Source of the DNA: Actinomycetota bacterium
GTDB lineage: Bacteria > Actinomycetota > Humimicrobiia > Humimicrobiales > Humimicrobiaceae
Direction: 5' to 3'
Length of the DNA: 12,905 nucleotides
Assembly (NCBI GenBank): GCA_022865545.1
Contig: JALHTA010000039.1
Span: forward strand, 1-12,905
Under the pieces are notes generated by a model. It was given only the letters and a program-made list of their open reading frames with translations, was not told the DNA's origin and did no database searches. Each line of letters starts with the position of its first letter. Within the stretch, counting starts at the first letter, position 1. Shown here piece after piece: positions 1 to 7,810 of the stretch. Both the position numbers and the translations under genes were made by a program.

Positions 1-995
1 CGCTCCATGCCCTTAAGTGATGCATTCATCCCTGCCTGATCGCTGTCAAAGACAAGTACAATATTTTTAGTAAACCTTCCAAGGATCTTTATCTGGTCAG
101 AGGTAAGTGCCGTACCAAGACTGGCAACTGCATTCTTGATCCCTGATTGGTAGAGTGCCATTACATCCGTATATCCCTCCACTATCAATACTTCATCCAT
201 GTCTACTATTAAATTTTTAGCCTGATAGATATGGTAACTATTTTTACTTTTTGAAAATATTTTAGTCTCGGGGGTATTTATATATTTCGCACTCTGCTTG
301 GCTGTATTTGATTTTTCAGTGATGATCCTTCCGCCAAAACCAATAGGTTTTCCTATTATATCCTCAATTGGAAACATTATCCTTCCCCTGAACCGGTCGT
401 ACACGGCACCTTTCTTCCTGGTACTCTCAATAGCCAATCCACTATCTATGACTTCCTTTGGCTCAAATTTCCTCTTCATTATGAAGTTTGTAAAATTATC
501 CCAGAGATCCATACTATAGCCTACTTCAAATTCCTGTATGGTCTTTTCTGTAAATCCTCTTTTCTTAAGGTAATCAAGAGGTATTCTTCCTGCCTTACTG
601 TTAAAGAGGATGAATTGATAATATTTTTTGGCCAGTTCATTTATCTCATAGAGTCTATTACGGACTTTTCCTGATTCCCTTGAACCTCCTGAAAGATTAT
701 ACTTTAGCTTATATCCCACTTTATTTGCCAGGAATTCAACTGATTCAATAAAGTCCATATTTTCAATTTTCTCAACAAAACTGATTATATCTCCACCTTC
801 TCCACAACCAAAACAATGATATAGCTGTTTGGTCTGGTCCACGGAAAAAGATGTAGTCTTCTCCTTGTGGAATGGGCATAGGCCGGAATAGCTTTTACCG
901 GATTTTTTTAGTTTCACATAACCAGACACTACACTATATATATCAGCATGTGATTTTAATTCTTCTACTTCGCCTTCTTTTAGACTTCTGGACAT
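1..995 (-). CDS. dnaG: DNA primase DnaG, N-terminal 331 residues (3' end beyond the window)
   Basis: DnaG makes the RNA primers for replication. I translated the minus strand from the ATG at 995-993 and the frame stays open to base 1, so the C-terminal part, including the helicase-binding domain, lies outside. The CHC2 zinc finger is visible: CPFH (Cys40, His43) and CFGC (Cys61, Cys64), followed by GEGGD. The catalytic core has YDRFRGRIMFPI and GFGGR, then the TOPRIM signatures EGYTDVM (Glu273) and VFDSDQAG (Asp317, Asp319), so the active-site residues are present. The start is secure because an in-frame TAA lies only three codons upstream (1004-1002). There is no good Shine-Dalgarno sequence before the ATG, so initiation may be weak. 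dnaG follows ppdK but is separated from it by an intrinsic terminator, so it probably has its own promoter. In many bacteria dnaG precedes rpoD, which would be off the left edge. Confidence 0.97.
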   Translation of the reverse strand, partial: MSRSLKEGEVEELKSHADIYSVVSGYVKLKKSGKSYSGLCPFHKEKTTSFSVDQTKQLYHCFGCGEGGDIISFVEKIENMDFIESVEFLANKVGYKLKYNLSGGSRESGKVRNRLYEINELAKKYYQFILFNSKAGRIPLDYLKKRGFTEKTIQEFEVGYSMDLWDNFTNFIMKRKFEPKEVIDSGLAIESTRKKGAVYDRFRGRIMFPIEDIIGKPIGFGGRIITEKSNTAKQSAKYINTPETKIFSKSKNSYHIYQAKNLIVDMDEVLIVEGYTDVMALYQSGIKNAVASLGTALTSDQIKILGRFTKNIVLVFDSDQAGMNASLKGME

Positions 996-1062
996 AATTA
1001 ATTATTCTGCGACCATAATAATCTATAGAACTATAAATGTGTAATATATACATCTTTGTAAA

Positions 1063-1081
1063 GGATCAGCTAAGCTGATCC
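1063..1081. promoter_or_regulatory. Perfect 19-bp palindrome upstream of dnaG
   Basis: GGATCAGCT-A-AGCTGATCC is a perfect inverted repeat with 9-bp arms and a single central base. It lies about 70-90 bp upstream of the dnaG start. As RNA it would fold as an 8-bp stem with a three-base loop. No T-run follows on either strand, so it does not look like an intrinsic terminator. A weaker hairpin, CACAT-N7-ATGTG, sits just beyond it at 1100-1116. An operator, or a structured element in the dnaG leader, would fit the position. I do not recognise the sequence as a known regulator's site. Confidence 0.5.
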
Positions 1082-1142
1082 AAACATATATAATTTTATC
1101 ACATAAGAAGCATGTGCTGTTAATAGAAAAATAATTATTAAT

Positions 1143-1187
1143 AAAAAATCAGGACCCTAAAGGATAACTATGATCCAGTGGGCCCTG
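1143..1187 (-). terminator. Intrinsic terminator downstream of ppdK
   Basis: Read on the minus strand, CAGGGCCC (1187-1180) pairs with GGGTCCTG (1157-1150) over 8 bp with one G-T wobble. An inner GGAT/ATCC helix lies within the loop. A run of six T follows (1148-1143). It lies about 70 bases after the ppdK stop and separates ppdK from dnaG. The remaining sequence between ppdK and dnaG is AT-rich and I see no gene in it. Confidence 0.85.
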
Positions 1188-1253
1188 CTTGTTTTAAAGT
1201 AATTTCTATATAAATCTGGTTTTAAGTTCATAACCTTTATTATATATCTTATA

Positions 1254-2585
1254 CTACTCCTTGTTTTCTCCTGTGTCTGTTTCCTCCATTATTGCTGCTT
1301 GAGCTGCCGCTAGACGTGCTACAGGCACCCTGTATGGAGAGGCACTGACATAATCCATTCCGACTTTATGGCAGAATTCGATAGACTTCGGATCTCCTCC
1401 ATGCTCGCCGCATATCCCGACCTTGAGGTCTTTCCTTGTCTTTCTTCCCTTTTCAAACCCTGTCTTAATCAACTCTCCTACTCCGCCAATATCAAGTGTT
1501 GCAAAAGGATCTTTGGCAAGTATTCCCTGTTCGATATAGGCCGGAAGGAACTTTCCTGAATCATCTCTTGAGAAGCCATAAGTCATCTGGGTGAGGTCAT
1601 TTGTGCCGAAGCTGAAAAATTCTGCTTCTCTTGCGATCTTATCCGCTATCAAGCATGCTCTTGGGACCTCTATCATGGTACCTATCTTATATGCAAATTT
1701 CAGGTTTTTTTCATTCATCACTTCATCAGCAATTGAGACGATCTTTTCCCTGATTATCTTTATTTCCATTAGACTGCCTACAAGAGGAACCATTACTTCA
1801 GGTTGTATATCGTATCCCTCTTTGGTGAGATCGGCAGCTGCCTCAAAAATAGCTCTTGCCTGCATCTCGACGATCTCCGGGTAAGTTATCGATAATCTGC
1901 AACCTCTGTGACCGAGCATCGGATTCATCTCGTGAAGCGAAATTATTGTAGATTTAAGTTCGTCAAAAGTCATCCCCATTTCTGTGGCAATTTCCTTTAT
2001 ATCCTCTTCCTCTGTTGGAAGGAACTCGTGAAGAGGAGGGTCAAGAAGCCTTATGGTTACCGGAAGACCTTTCATGACTTTAAATATCTCATAAAAGTCT
2101 TTTCTCTGCATGGGCAGCAGTTCCAACAGTGCTTTTCTTCTTTCGTCCTCATTTGAAGATACTATCATCTTTCTTACGGATTTTATTCTTTCACCCTCAA
2201 AGAACATATGCTCGGTTCGGCAAAGGCCGATCCCTTCAGCACCAAAGCTAAGTGCTACTTCAGAATCTTTCGGAGTATCAGCATTAGTCCTTATGCCAAG
2301 TCTTTTGAAATCATTAACCCAGCTCATAAAGGTTTCAAAATTTTCATTAAGTTCCGGGTCCACAACAGGTATCTGACCGACAAAGACCTCTCCTGTCGAA
2401 CCATCAAGTGTTATCCATTCACCTTTTTTAACCTGTGTCCCATTTACTTCAAAGTACTGTTTGTCCTCAAAAACCTTGATCGTCTCAGCACCGGCAACAC
2501 AGCATTTTCCCATTCCACGGGCCACTACTGCAGCATGTGATGTCATGCCGCCACGTGCGGTCAGGATTCCCTGTGCCGCTGCCAT
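1254..2585 (-). CDS. ppdK: Pyruvate, phosphate dikinase, C-terminal part (catalytic His and PEP/pyruvate barrel), separated from its N-terminal part by an in-frame TGA
   Basis: This 443-codon frame continues the PPDK reading frame directly after the TGA at 2588-2586. PPDK interconverts ATP + pyruvate + phosphate and AMP + PEP + pyrophosphate. The phosphorylated histidine is His17 in GGMTSHAAVVARGMG. Numbered as one protein with the TGA as codon 438, it becomes His455, the same number as in the Clostridium symbiosum enzyme. The PEP-binding arginines also match (Arg123 = 561 in LCRTEHMFF; Arg179 = 617 in RLLDPPLHE). Further on, EVPRA, GTNDLTQ and GICGEHGGD (Cys392, about 830) are present, so no catalytic residue is lost. 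The ATG immediately after the TGA could allow reinitiation, but I see no strong Shine-Dalgarno sequence. Starting here would remove the first strands of the swivelling histidine domain. It may be a nonsense-mutated, recoded or misread single gene. The stop is TAG, followed by an intrinsic terminator. Confidence 0.9.
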   Translation of the reverse strand: MAAAQGILTARGGMTSHAAVVARGMGKCCVAGAETIKVFEDKQYFEVNGTQVKKGEWITLDGSTGEVFVGQIPVVDPELNENFETFMSWVNDFKRLGIRTNADTPKDSEVALSFGAEGIGLCRTEHMFFEGERIKSVRKMIVSSNEDERRKALLELLPMQRKDFYEIFKVMKGLPVTIRLLDPPLHEFLPTEEEDIKEIATEMGMTFDELKSTIISLHEMNPMLGHRGCRLSITYPEIVEMQARAIFEAAADLTKEGYDIQPEVMVPLVGSLMEIKIIREKIVSIADEVMNEKNLKFAYKIGTMIEVPRACLIADKIAREAEFFSFGTNDLTQMTYGFSRDDSGKFLPAYIEQGILAKDPFATLDIGGVGELIKTGFEKGRKTRKDLKVGICGEHGGDPKSIEFCHKVGMDYVSASPYRVPVARLAAAQAAIMEETDTGENKE

Positions 2586-2588
2586 TCA
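2586..2588 (-). other. ppdK: In-frame TGA at codon 438 of ppdK, at a conserved glycine position
   Basis: The minus strand reads ATA CAG TGA ATG GCA, where PPDK proteins have SPEDI-x-G-M-x-AA. TGA therefore replaces a glycine codon and is one base from GGA. The frame is open on both sides, for 437 and 443 codons, and the summed length of about 881 residues is normal for PPDK. There is no frameshift or other sign of decay. UGA serves as the normal stop of metY and mnmA in this window, which argues against a global UGA=Gly code. Confidence 0.9.
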
Positions 2589-3899
2589 CTGTATGTCTTC
2601 AGGAGAAGTCTCTGTCCTTACAAGTATTACATTACCATTCTTTGCTTCTTCAACTGCATCATCTGCATCAAATACAGCCTTACCGAGGGCTGCTCCTGGC
2701 GATGCAGGAAGACCTTTTGCAAGAACTTCTGCGTTTTCTTTTGCCTTCTTGTCCAGCTGCTTGTGAAGGAGCTGGTCAAGCATCTGAGGCTCCACTCTGG
2801 TAACGGCTGTTTTTATATCTATAAAGTCCTGTTCGACCATATCTACAGCGATCTGCAGTGCTGCTGCAGCAGTTCTCTTACCGGTCCTGGTCTGAAGTAT
2901 AAAGAGCTTGCCTTCCTGAATCGTGAACTCCAGATCCTGCATATCCTTATAATGGTCTTCAAGCTTATTTCTGATTTCTATGAGAAGTTTGAAGTTTTCA
3001 GGCATTTCCTTTTCCAGTTTTGCAATCGGTTGAGGTGTCCTTATACCGGCAACTACATCTTCTCCCTGTGCATTTATCAAATATTCTCCATAGAAGAGAT
3101 CCTCACCTGTAGATGGGTCCCTTGTGAATGCTACTCCTGTCCCTGATGTTTGTCCCATATTACCGAATACCATTGTCTGTACATTTACTGCTGTACCAAT
3201 GTTATGAGGTATATCACTTAAGTTTCTATAAGCAGTGGCTCTTTTATTGTTCCAGGAACCAAATACTGCATCTATTGACATTTTTAGCTGTTCCCTGGGA
3301 TCCTCAGGAAAACTTTTGCCTTTTGCATCCTTGATTATCTTCTTGTAATCATCAACAAGTTCTTTTAAGTCCTGGCCAGTCAGTTCAGTATCAAACGAAA
3401 CACCTTTACTATCCTTCTTTGCCTGGATCGCTTTTTCGAATTCATCATGCTCAACTCCCATGACAACATCCCCAAACATCTGGACAAATCTCCTGTAAGC
3501 ATCCCAGCCAAATCTTTCATTTCCGGTTTTAGTGATAATGCCTTTAACTGATATATCATTCAAACCAAGGTTCAAGACAGTGTCCATCATGCCTGGCATC
3601 GATACGGCAGCCCCTGAACGGACCGAGACCAGAAGTGGATTATTCTTATCCCCAAAACTCATTTCCATCTTCTCTTCCAGTTTTTTAAGATTTTCTTCGA
3701 TCTGTCCCTCTAGACCCTCGGGCCATCTCTCACCAAGATCATAATATAGATTACATACTTCTGTGGAAATAGTAAAACCTGGAGGAACTGGAAGACCTAT
3801 ATTGGTCATCTCTGAAAGATTTGCTCCCTTCCCTCCAAGGAGTTTTTTCATCTCCTTTTTACCTTCACCAAAAAAGTACACATACTTTTTAGATGTCAT
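2586..3899 (-). CDS. ppdK: Pyruvate, phosphate dikinase, N-terminal part (ATP-grasp nucleotide-binding domain), ending at an in-frame TGA
   Basis: This 437-residue frame carries the ATP-binding half of PPDK. GGKGAN is at 22-27, GLPVPPGF at 35-42, VRSGA at 93-97 followed by SMPGMMDT, and the metal/ATP-binding end of the ATP-grasp fold, EFTIQEGKLFILQTR, at 324-338. GLPASPGAA (about 396-404) begins the phosphohistidine domain, and translation then stops after SPEDIQ. Alone it could bind ATP but has no phosphorylatable histidine and no PEP site. The start is well supported: ATG at 3899-3897 is preceded by a purine-rich Shine-Dalgarno region (GGGGAGAAGGG, 3918-3908). The gene lies 148 bases after glyS. 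No PPDK regulatory kinase gene lies between glyS and ppdK. Together with the C-terminal part it is best read as one interrupted ppdK. Confidence 0.92.
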   Translation of the reverse strand: MTSKKYVYFFGEGKKEMKKLLGGKGANLSEMTNIGLPVPPGFTISTEVCNLYYDLGERWPEGLEGQIEENLKKLEEKMEMSFGDKNNPLLVSVRSGAAVSMPGMMDTVLNLGLNDISVKGIITKTGNERFGWDAYRRFVQMFGDVVMGVEHDEFEKAIQAKKDSKGVSFDTELTGQDLKELVDDYKKIIKDAKGKSFPEDPREQLKMSIDAVFGSWNNKRATAYRNLSDIPHNIGTAVNVQTMVFGNMGQTSGTGVAFTRDPSTGEDLFYGEYLINAQGEDVVAGIRTPQPIAKLEKEMPENFKLLIEIRNKLEDHYKDMQDLEFTIQEGKLFILQTRTGKRTAAAALQIAVDMVEQDFIDIKTAVTRVEPQMLDQLLHKQLDKKAKENAEVLAKGLPASPGAALGKAVFDADDAVEEAKNGNVILVRTETSPEDIQ

Positions 3900-4047
3900 T
3901 ATTAAATCCCTTCTCCCCTATAATATATTTTGTACAAATACAAATTGACACATGATATCAAATATTTAATAAAAAATTAAGTAAAAAATCATTTGAGCAC
4001 TGTATTACATTTAAAAAATGGATAAAGATAGTATATTATTGCTTTAT
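3900..4047 (-). promoter_or_regulatory. glyS-ppdK intergenic leader with Shine-Dalgarno sequence and small palindrome
   Basis: This AT-rich spacer has no coding potential that I can see. It carries the strong ppdK ribosome-binding region (3918-3908) and a 10-bp palindrome, TTTGTACAAA (3929-3938). The AT-rich stretch just downstream of the palindrome, including TATTATAG, could hold a -10 element, but no convincing -35 is visible. I see no intrinsic terminator after glyS, so read-through from glyQS into ppdK is possible. Confidence 0.35.
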
Positions 4048-6165
4048 CTAATTACTTTCTATTATAAGCTTTGAAAAATCTGCCATGTCTAAATAGTAAT
4101 CCACTACTTTCTTTAATATATTGATACGATTTGCTTTTACTGATGGATCCTTATCCATGACAAGTACTTCATCAAAAAAAGCATCGACTACCTTACCAAA
4201 TTTCTCCATCTCTTTAAGCAGTAGTGTGTAATCCTTATTATTAATTAAAGTATTTTTTCTGTCCAAAACATCCTTTAGTGATTTAAATAGATTTTTCTCA
4301 TGTTCTTCAACAAACAGTCCCTCATCTATATGGGTGAATTTCTTCTTTGATATTATATTTTGGCTTCGACTCATCGGCCAAACGATAGACTTAATGTCGT
4401 TTTTTAAAATAAACTCCTCGATAGCCTTAAAACGTTTATCGATATCAGTGATAGATCCTGTTCCGGAGCCAAGAACAGCATCCAGAATATCCATTCTTCT
4501 GTCCTGGCTGTCAAGAAGGAATCTCTGGCGTGCTATTATAAAGTCAAATATTTTTTCCGCACTATCTTCTCTGGTGGATTTTTTTAGTTCAAAAGAATCA
4601 GAATATAGCTTAATATTAAAAACAATCAGGTCTTTAAGGTCAATATCATAATTTCCCTCAAGTATCGATCTTACTATGCCTGAAGCTTTCCTTCTAAGAG
4701 CAAAAGGATCTTCAGAACCTGAAGGAATGTTTCCAACCATAAACATCCCGGTTATAGTATCGATCTTATCTGAAAGCGAAAGTATCCTACCGGTGTCTGT
4801 CCCGGGAAGATCGTCCCCTGCAAACCTTGGAAGGTAGTGCTCAAATACGGCACTTGTCACAGGATCTGAATGTCCCCTCTCTTTCGAATACTCACGACCG
4901 ACGACACCCTGGAGTTCCGGAAACTCCACCACAAGATTAGTCACAAGATCGCATTTACACATGGCACTGGCATTTTTTAAGTCCTCTTTAATCGTGCTGC
5001 TTAGACTTTTTATACTTGCGTCCAGTTTGTCTGCAATATAAAGGCTTATCTTCTTTAAACGATCCTGTTTATCTTTCATATTGCCGAGCCCGAAATAAAA
5101 TATTACACCTTCAAGCTTTTTCTCCCAATAAGAAAAATCATGTTTTCTGTCCTGTTCATAAAAGAAAGCCGCATCAGAAAGTCTCGCTTTGAGTACCCTT
5201 TCATTACCTTTCTTGATATCACCATTATCCGATCTACCATTCTGGACGATCAAGAAGTCTGTGGTGACTTTCCCCTTATCATCTAATACCGGAAAATATT
5301 TTTGATGATATTGTATGGCTTCCTTCAATATATCCGCTGGCATATAAAGAAAATCAGAAGGAAATTCTCCCACCAGTACATTTGGTATCTCGATCAGGTC
5401 AACTACTTCTTCGAGTAATTTCTCATCCACAAGGGACCTGTATTTTCCTTTCCACCTCTCCTTTTCGATCTTTTGGATCTGGGCGTGGATCATATCACTT
5501 CTTTTTTGTGGATCAGCAATAGCATTTCCATCTTTTTCAAGGATATTGAAATAGTCCTTTGCCTCTTCTATTCTAAGGGGAGCTCTATTAAGTGTCCTAT
5601 GACCATAAGTAAATCTGTCTGAATCTACATTTTCAATACTTAGCTCTATGACTTCAGTACCAAAAAGAACAAGCAGCCAGCGTATTGGCCTTATGAACCT
5701 GGTCCCGTAATCACCCCAGTACATCTGCTTTTTAAATGTCACTGAAAGTATTGTGTCCTTTAATACTCCGGGAAGTATCTCATAAGTATTTTTACCTTCC
5801 TGGACTATCTTTTTCCCAAGATAGATCCCCTTACCCTTGATTTCAATATCCTCCAGATCTTCTACTCTTAGCCCGAGGCTTTTTGCAAAACCTGAGGCAG
5901 CTTGATTTGGTTTTCCATCTGGACCAATTGAAATATTTTTTGGGGGTCCTGTGACTACTTTTTCTTCAGACTTCTGCATCAAGCTAAGGTCTTTTATATA
6001 GACAGTTATCCTGCGGGGAGAGTGAAAGACAGAAATTTTACCAAAATCAATACGGTTTGAGGCAATGTTTTTTTCAAGAAGAGTCTTAAAGCTTGCTGCA
6101 CCTTCCCTTATGCATGAAGGAGGGAGCTCCTCTGTTCCGATTTCTAAAATAAGGTCTTTTCCCAT
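4048..6165 (-). CDS. glyS: Glycine--tRNA ligase beta subunit
   Basis: GlyS is the large subunit of the alpha2beta2 glycyl-tRNA synthetase and supplies tRNA binding and part of catalysis to GlyQ. The protein is 705 residues, close to the usual 690 or so. Family motifs run in order: EIGTEELPP (8-16), FHSPRRITVY (47-56), TGPP (72-75), KKQMYWGD and RFIRPIRW (145-163), HD-domain-like HYLPRFAGDDLP (443-454), LSDKIDT (464-470), GSEDPFALRRKASG (483-496), and a C-terminal anticodon-binding region with DAFFDEVLVM (661-670) and MADFSKL (694-700). The ATG (6165-6163) lies three bases after the glyQ stop. A Shine-Dalgarno sequence, AGGAAG, sits inside the end of glyQ, which indicates translational coupling. 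The gene is complete and ends in TAG. Confidence 0.98.
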   Translation of the reverse strand: MGKDLILEIGTEELPPSCIREGAASFKTLLEKNIASNRIDFGKISVFHSPRRITVYIKDLSLMQKSEEKVVTGPPKNISIGPDGKPNQAASGFAKSLGLRVEDLEDIEIKGKGIYLGKKIVQEGKNTYEILPGVLKDTILSVTFKKQMYWGDYGTRFIRPIRWLLVLFGTEVIELSIENVDSDRFTYGHRTLNRAPLRIEEAKDYFNILEKDGNAIADPQKRSDMIHAQIQKIEKERWKGKYRSLVDEKLLEEVVDLIEIPNVLVGEFPSDFLYMPADILKEAIQYHQKYFPVLDDKGKVTTDFLIVQNGRSDNGDIKKGNERVLKARLSDAAFFYEQDRKHDFSYWEKKLEGVIFYFGLGNMKDKQDRLKKISLYIADKLDASIKSLSSTIKEDLKNASAMCKCDLVTNLVVEFPELQGVVGREYSKERGHSDPVTSAVFEHYLPRFAGDDLPGTDTGRILSLSDKIDTITGMFMVGNIPSGSEDPFALRRKASGIVRSILEGNYDIDLKDLIVFNIKLYSDSFELKKSTREDSAEKIFDFIIARQRFLLDSQDRRMDILDAVLGSGTGSITDIDKRFKAIEEFILKNDIKSIVWPMSRSQNIISKKKFTHIDEGLFVEEHEKNLFKSLKDVLDRKNTLINNKDYTLLLKEMEKFGKVVDAFFDEVLVMDKDPSVKANRINILKKVVDYYLDMADFSKLIIESN

Positions 6166-6168
6166 ATC

Positions 6169-7047
6169 TTAACTTCCTGTCTTCTTTAGCAAGGGGAATC
6201 CCAGTTCCTCTCTCTGGTCAATATAAGCCTGGCATAGGGCTTTTGCCTGCTTCCTTACCCTGGCAATATATGATGTTCTCTGTGCGACACCTACTGCCTC
6301 TCTTGCATCCAGAAGATTAAATACATGTGAGCACTTAAGGACATACTCGCAGGCTACAAATACCAGTCCATTGTCTATCGCACTATTAAATTCTTTTTCG
6401 AATTTATCAAACAAATCCAGTAGCATACTGATATCTGCTATTTCAAAATTATATTTTGACCATTGTTTTTCCGATTCAAGATGAACATCTTTATAGGTAA
6501 TGCTGTCATTCCATGCAAGCTCCCAGAAACTTTCCTTATCCTGAAGATACATTGCTATTCTTTCTAGTCCATATGTGATCTCTGCAGATACCGGCTTTAA
6601 GGCAAGGCCGCCCATCTGCTGAAAATAAGTAAACTGGGTTATCTCCATCCCATCGGCCCATACTTCCCAGCCAAGTCCTGCTGCACCTATTGTTGGAGAC
6701 GCCCAATCATCTTCAACAAATCTTATATCGTGTCCCGGAATATCTACACCGAGACTCTCAAGCGATCCAAGGTAAAGATCTATTACATCATCAGGTGAAG
6801 GTTTTAAAAGTACCTGGAATTGATAATAGAACTGGCTCCTGAAAGGATTCTCTCCATACCTGCCGTCCGTATGTCTCCTGGAAGGTTCGACATATGCCAC
6901 TTTCCAGGGCTCGGGACCGAGGCATCTCAGGAAAGTATCGGGGTTGAAAGTACCTGCTCCCTTTTCCAGATCAAGGGGTTGTTTTATAATGCAGCCCTTA
7001 CCGGCCCAATATTTTTGTAAATTGAATATGATATCCTGAAAATTCAT
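6169..7047 (-). CDS. glyQ: Glycine--tRNA ligase alpha subunit
   Basis: GlyQ is the catalytic class II subunit that activates glycine with ATP and pairs with GlyS. Its 292 residues are normal for the family. Nearly every signature is present: GAGTFNP (30-36), [17 protein letters not shown] (52-68, including class II motif 2), FQVLLKPSP (77-85), [19 protein letters not shown] (112-130), [10 protein letters not shown] (135-144) and class II motif 3 in [14 protein letters not shown] (156-169). The ATG at 7047-7045 is preceded by AAGGGA at a workable distance. It is first in a glyQ-glyS operon. In Firmicutes such operons often have a T-box leader. The 154-base upstream gap contains no AGGGUGGnACCGCG-like antiterminator, so I see no T-box here. 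Confidence 0.98.
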   Translation of the reverse strand: MNFQDIIFNLQKYWAGKGCIIKQPLDLEKGAGTFNPDTFLRCLGPEPWKVAYVEPSRRHTDGRYGENPFRSQFYYQFQVLLKPSPDDVIDLYLGSLESLGVDIPGHDIRFVEDDWASPTIGAAGLGWEVWADGMEITQFTYFQQMGGLALKPVSAEITYGLERIAMYLQDKESFWELAWNDSITYKDVHLESEKQWSKYNFEIADISMLLDLFDKFEKEFNSAIDNGLVFVACEYVLKCSHVFNLLDAREAVGVAQRTSYIARVRKQAKALCQAYIDQREELGFPLLKKTGS

Positions 7048-7126
7048 AGTCCCTTATTTTAATCATATTGAATTTAATAGTCAATTAACCAGATGGTGAT
7101 TTTATCCTCAAATAGATAAACTTCGG

Positions 7127-7165
7127 GTATACATTATATAACAGTTTCTAAAAATAACTGTATAC
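7127..7165 (-). promoter_or_regulatory. Candidate glyQS promoter region
   Basis: On the minus strand a consensus -10, TATAAT, is at 7138-7133, about 90 bases before the glyQ ATG. The -35 is weak (ACAGTT at a 17-base spacing). Two copies of the self-complementary hexamer GTATAC (7127-7132 and 7160-7165, 33 bp centre to centre) flank the -10. An ACAGTT-N9-AACTGT inverted repeat (7141-7161) lies between them. This may be a regulated promoter or chance in AT-rich sequence. The rest of the metW-glyQ gap shows nothing recognisable, including no clear metW terminator. Confidence 0.35.
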
Positions 7166-7201
7166 AGGTAAATATTAGATTGAGTGGATCATGTGTATTT
7201 C

Positions 7202-7810
7202 CTATGCAATATCTGGATTTTTTTCAATAAGAAATATACCGTTTACAGCAAAAACATTTGGTAGAAACCTTACAATATTCTCATTCCCGAGATAATATGC
7301 ATCAATTATTTTTATATTTTTATCCGCACAATAGATTTTAAAATCCTTCAGACTGCCAAAATGTATATTGGGGGAATTGTACCACTGGTAAGGCAGGGAA
7401 GAAGTTACTGGTGCCAGGCCTTTAAAAAATAAATCGAACCGGGCTTTGATATAAGCAAAGTTTGGAAATCCGATTATGACTTTTTTTCCCACCCTGAAGG
7501 TTTCATTCAGTAAAAATTCCATATTTTTTATTTCCTGGATGATCTGATTAAGAATTACATAATCAAAGGCATTATCGGGATAATCCTTAAGTCCATTTTC
7601 AATATCCCTGTGGTATACTGAAAGCCCTTTTTCCACACAGCTATAGATATTCTCTTCATTTAATTCCACGCCTTCAGCTTTTATCTTTTTTACCGTCGCC
7701 AGATTGTATAGTAATTCTCCATCACCACAACCCAGGTCCAGTACTTTTGATCCTTTATTTACAATATCAATTATTATCTTATGATCCAGTTTGATTATTT
7801 TATCTTCCAT
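7202..7810 (-). CDS. metW: MetW, methionine-biosynthesis methyltransferase-fold protein
   Basis: MetW has a class I SAM-dependent methyltransferase fold: motif I is VLDLGCGDG (23-31) and an acidic ribose-contact candidate is Glu49 in [36 protein letters not shown] and the [15 protein letters not shown] region are typical of MetW. The 202-residue length fits. The family is genetically tied to methionine synthesis and is usually encoded beside metX, as here. Its exact biochemical role is less certain than its fold, and support of MetX activity is the leading idea. Its ATG (7810-7808) lies inside the end of metX (11-base overlap), which implies translational coupling. It is last in the sulfur operon and ends in TAG. 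Confidence 0.93.
   Translation of the reverse strand: MEDKIIKLDHKIIIDIVNKGSKVLDLGCGDGELLYNLATVKKIKAEGVELNEENIYSCVEKGLSVYHRDIENGLKDYPDNAFDYVILNQIIQEIKNMEFLLNETFRVGKKVIIGFPNFAYIKARFDLFFKGLAPVTSSLPYQWYNSPNIHFGSLKDFKIYCADKNIKIIDAYYLGNENIVRFLPNVFAVNGIFLIEKNPDIA

Noticed and set aside
1002..1016. Four-codon upstream frame (Met-Val-Ala-Glu-stop) just before dnaG
   Set aside because: It has no Shine-Dalgarno sequence and is short enough to occur by chance. It serves only to fix the dnaG start.
2586..2588. UGA=Gly genetic code (as in Gracilibacteria/SR1)
   Set aside because: The replaced residue is indeed glycine. However, the other long genes contain no internal TGA, and TGA is the natural stop of metY (overlapping metX) and mnmA. 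One site does not support a code change.
2540..2588. Selenocysteine insertion at the ppdK TGA
   Set aside because: PPDK has glycine, not cysteine, at this position, and I could not recognise a bacterial SECIS hairpin just downstream.
4008..4020. CATTTTTTAAATG hairpin as a glyS terminator
   Set aside because: A five-pair, almost all A-T stem with no immediately following T-run is too weak to call a terminator.
7048..7201. T-box leader for glyQS
   Set aside because: The gap is short for a T-box, and no conserved T-box or antiterminator sequence is present.
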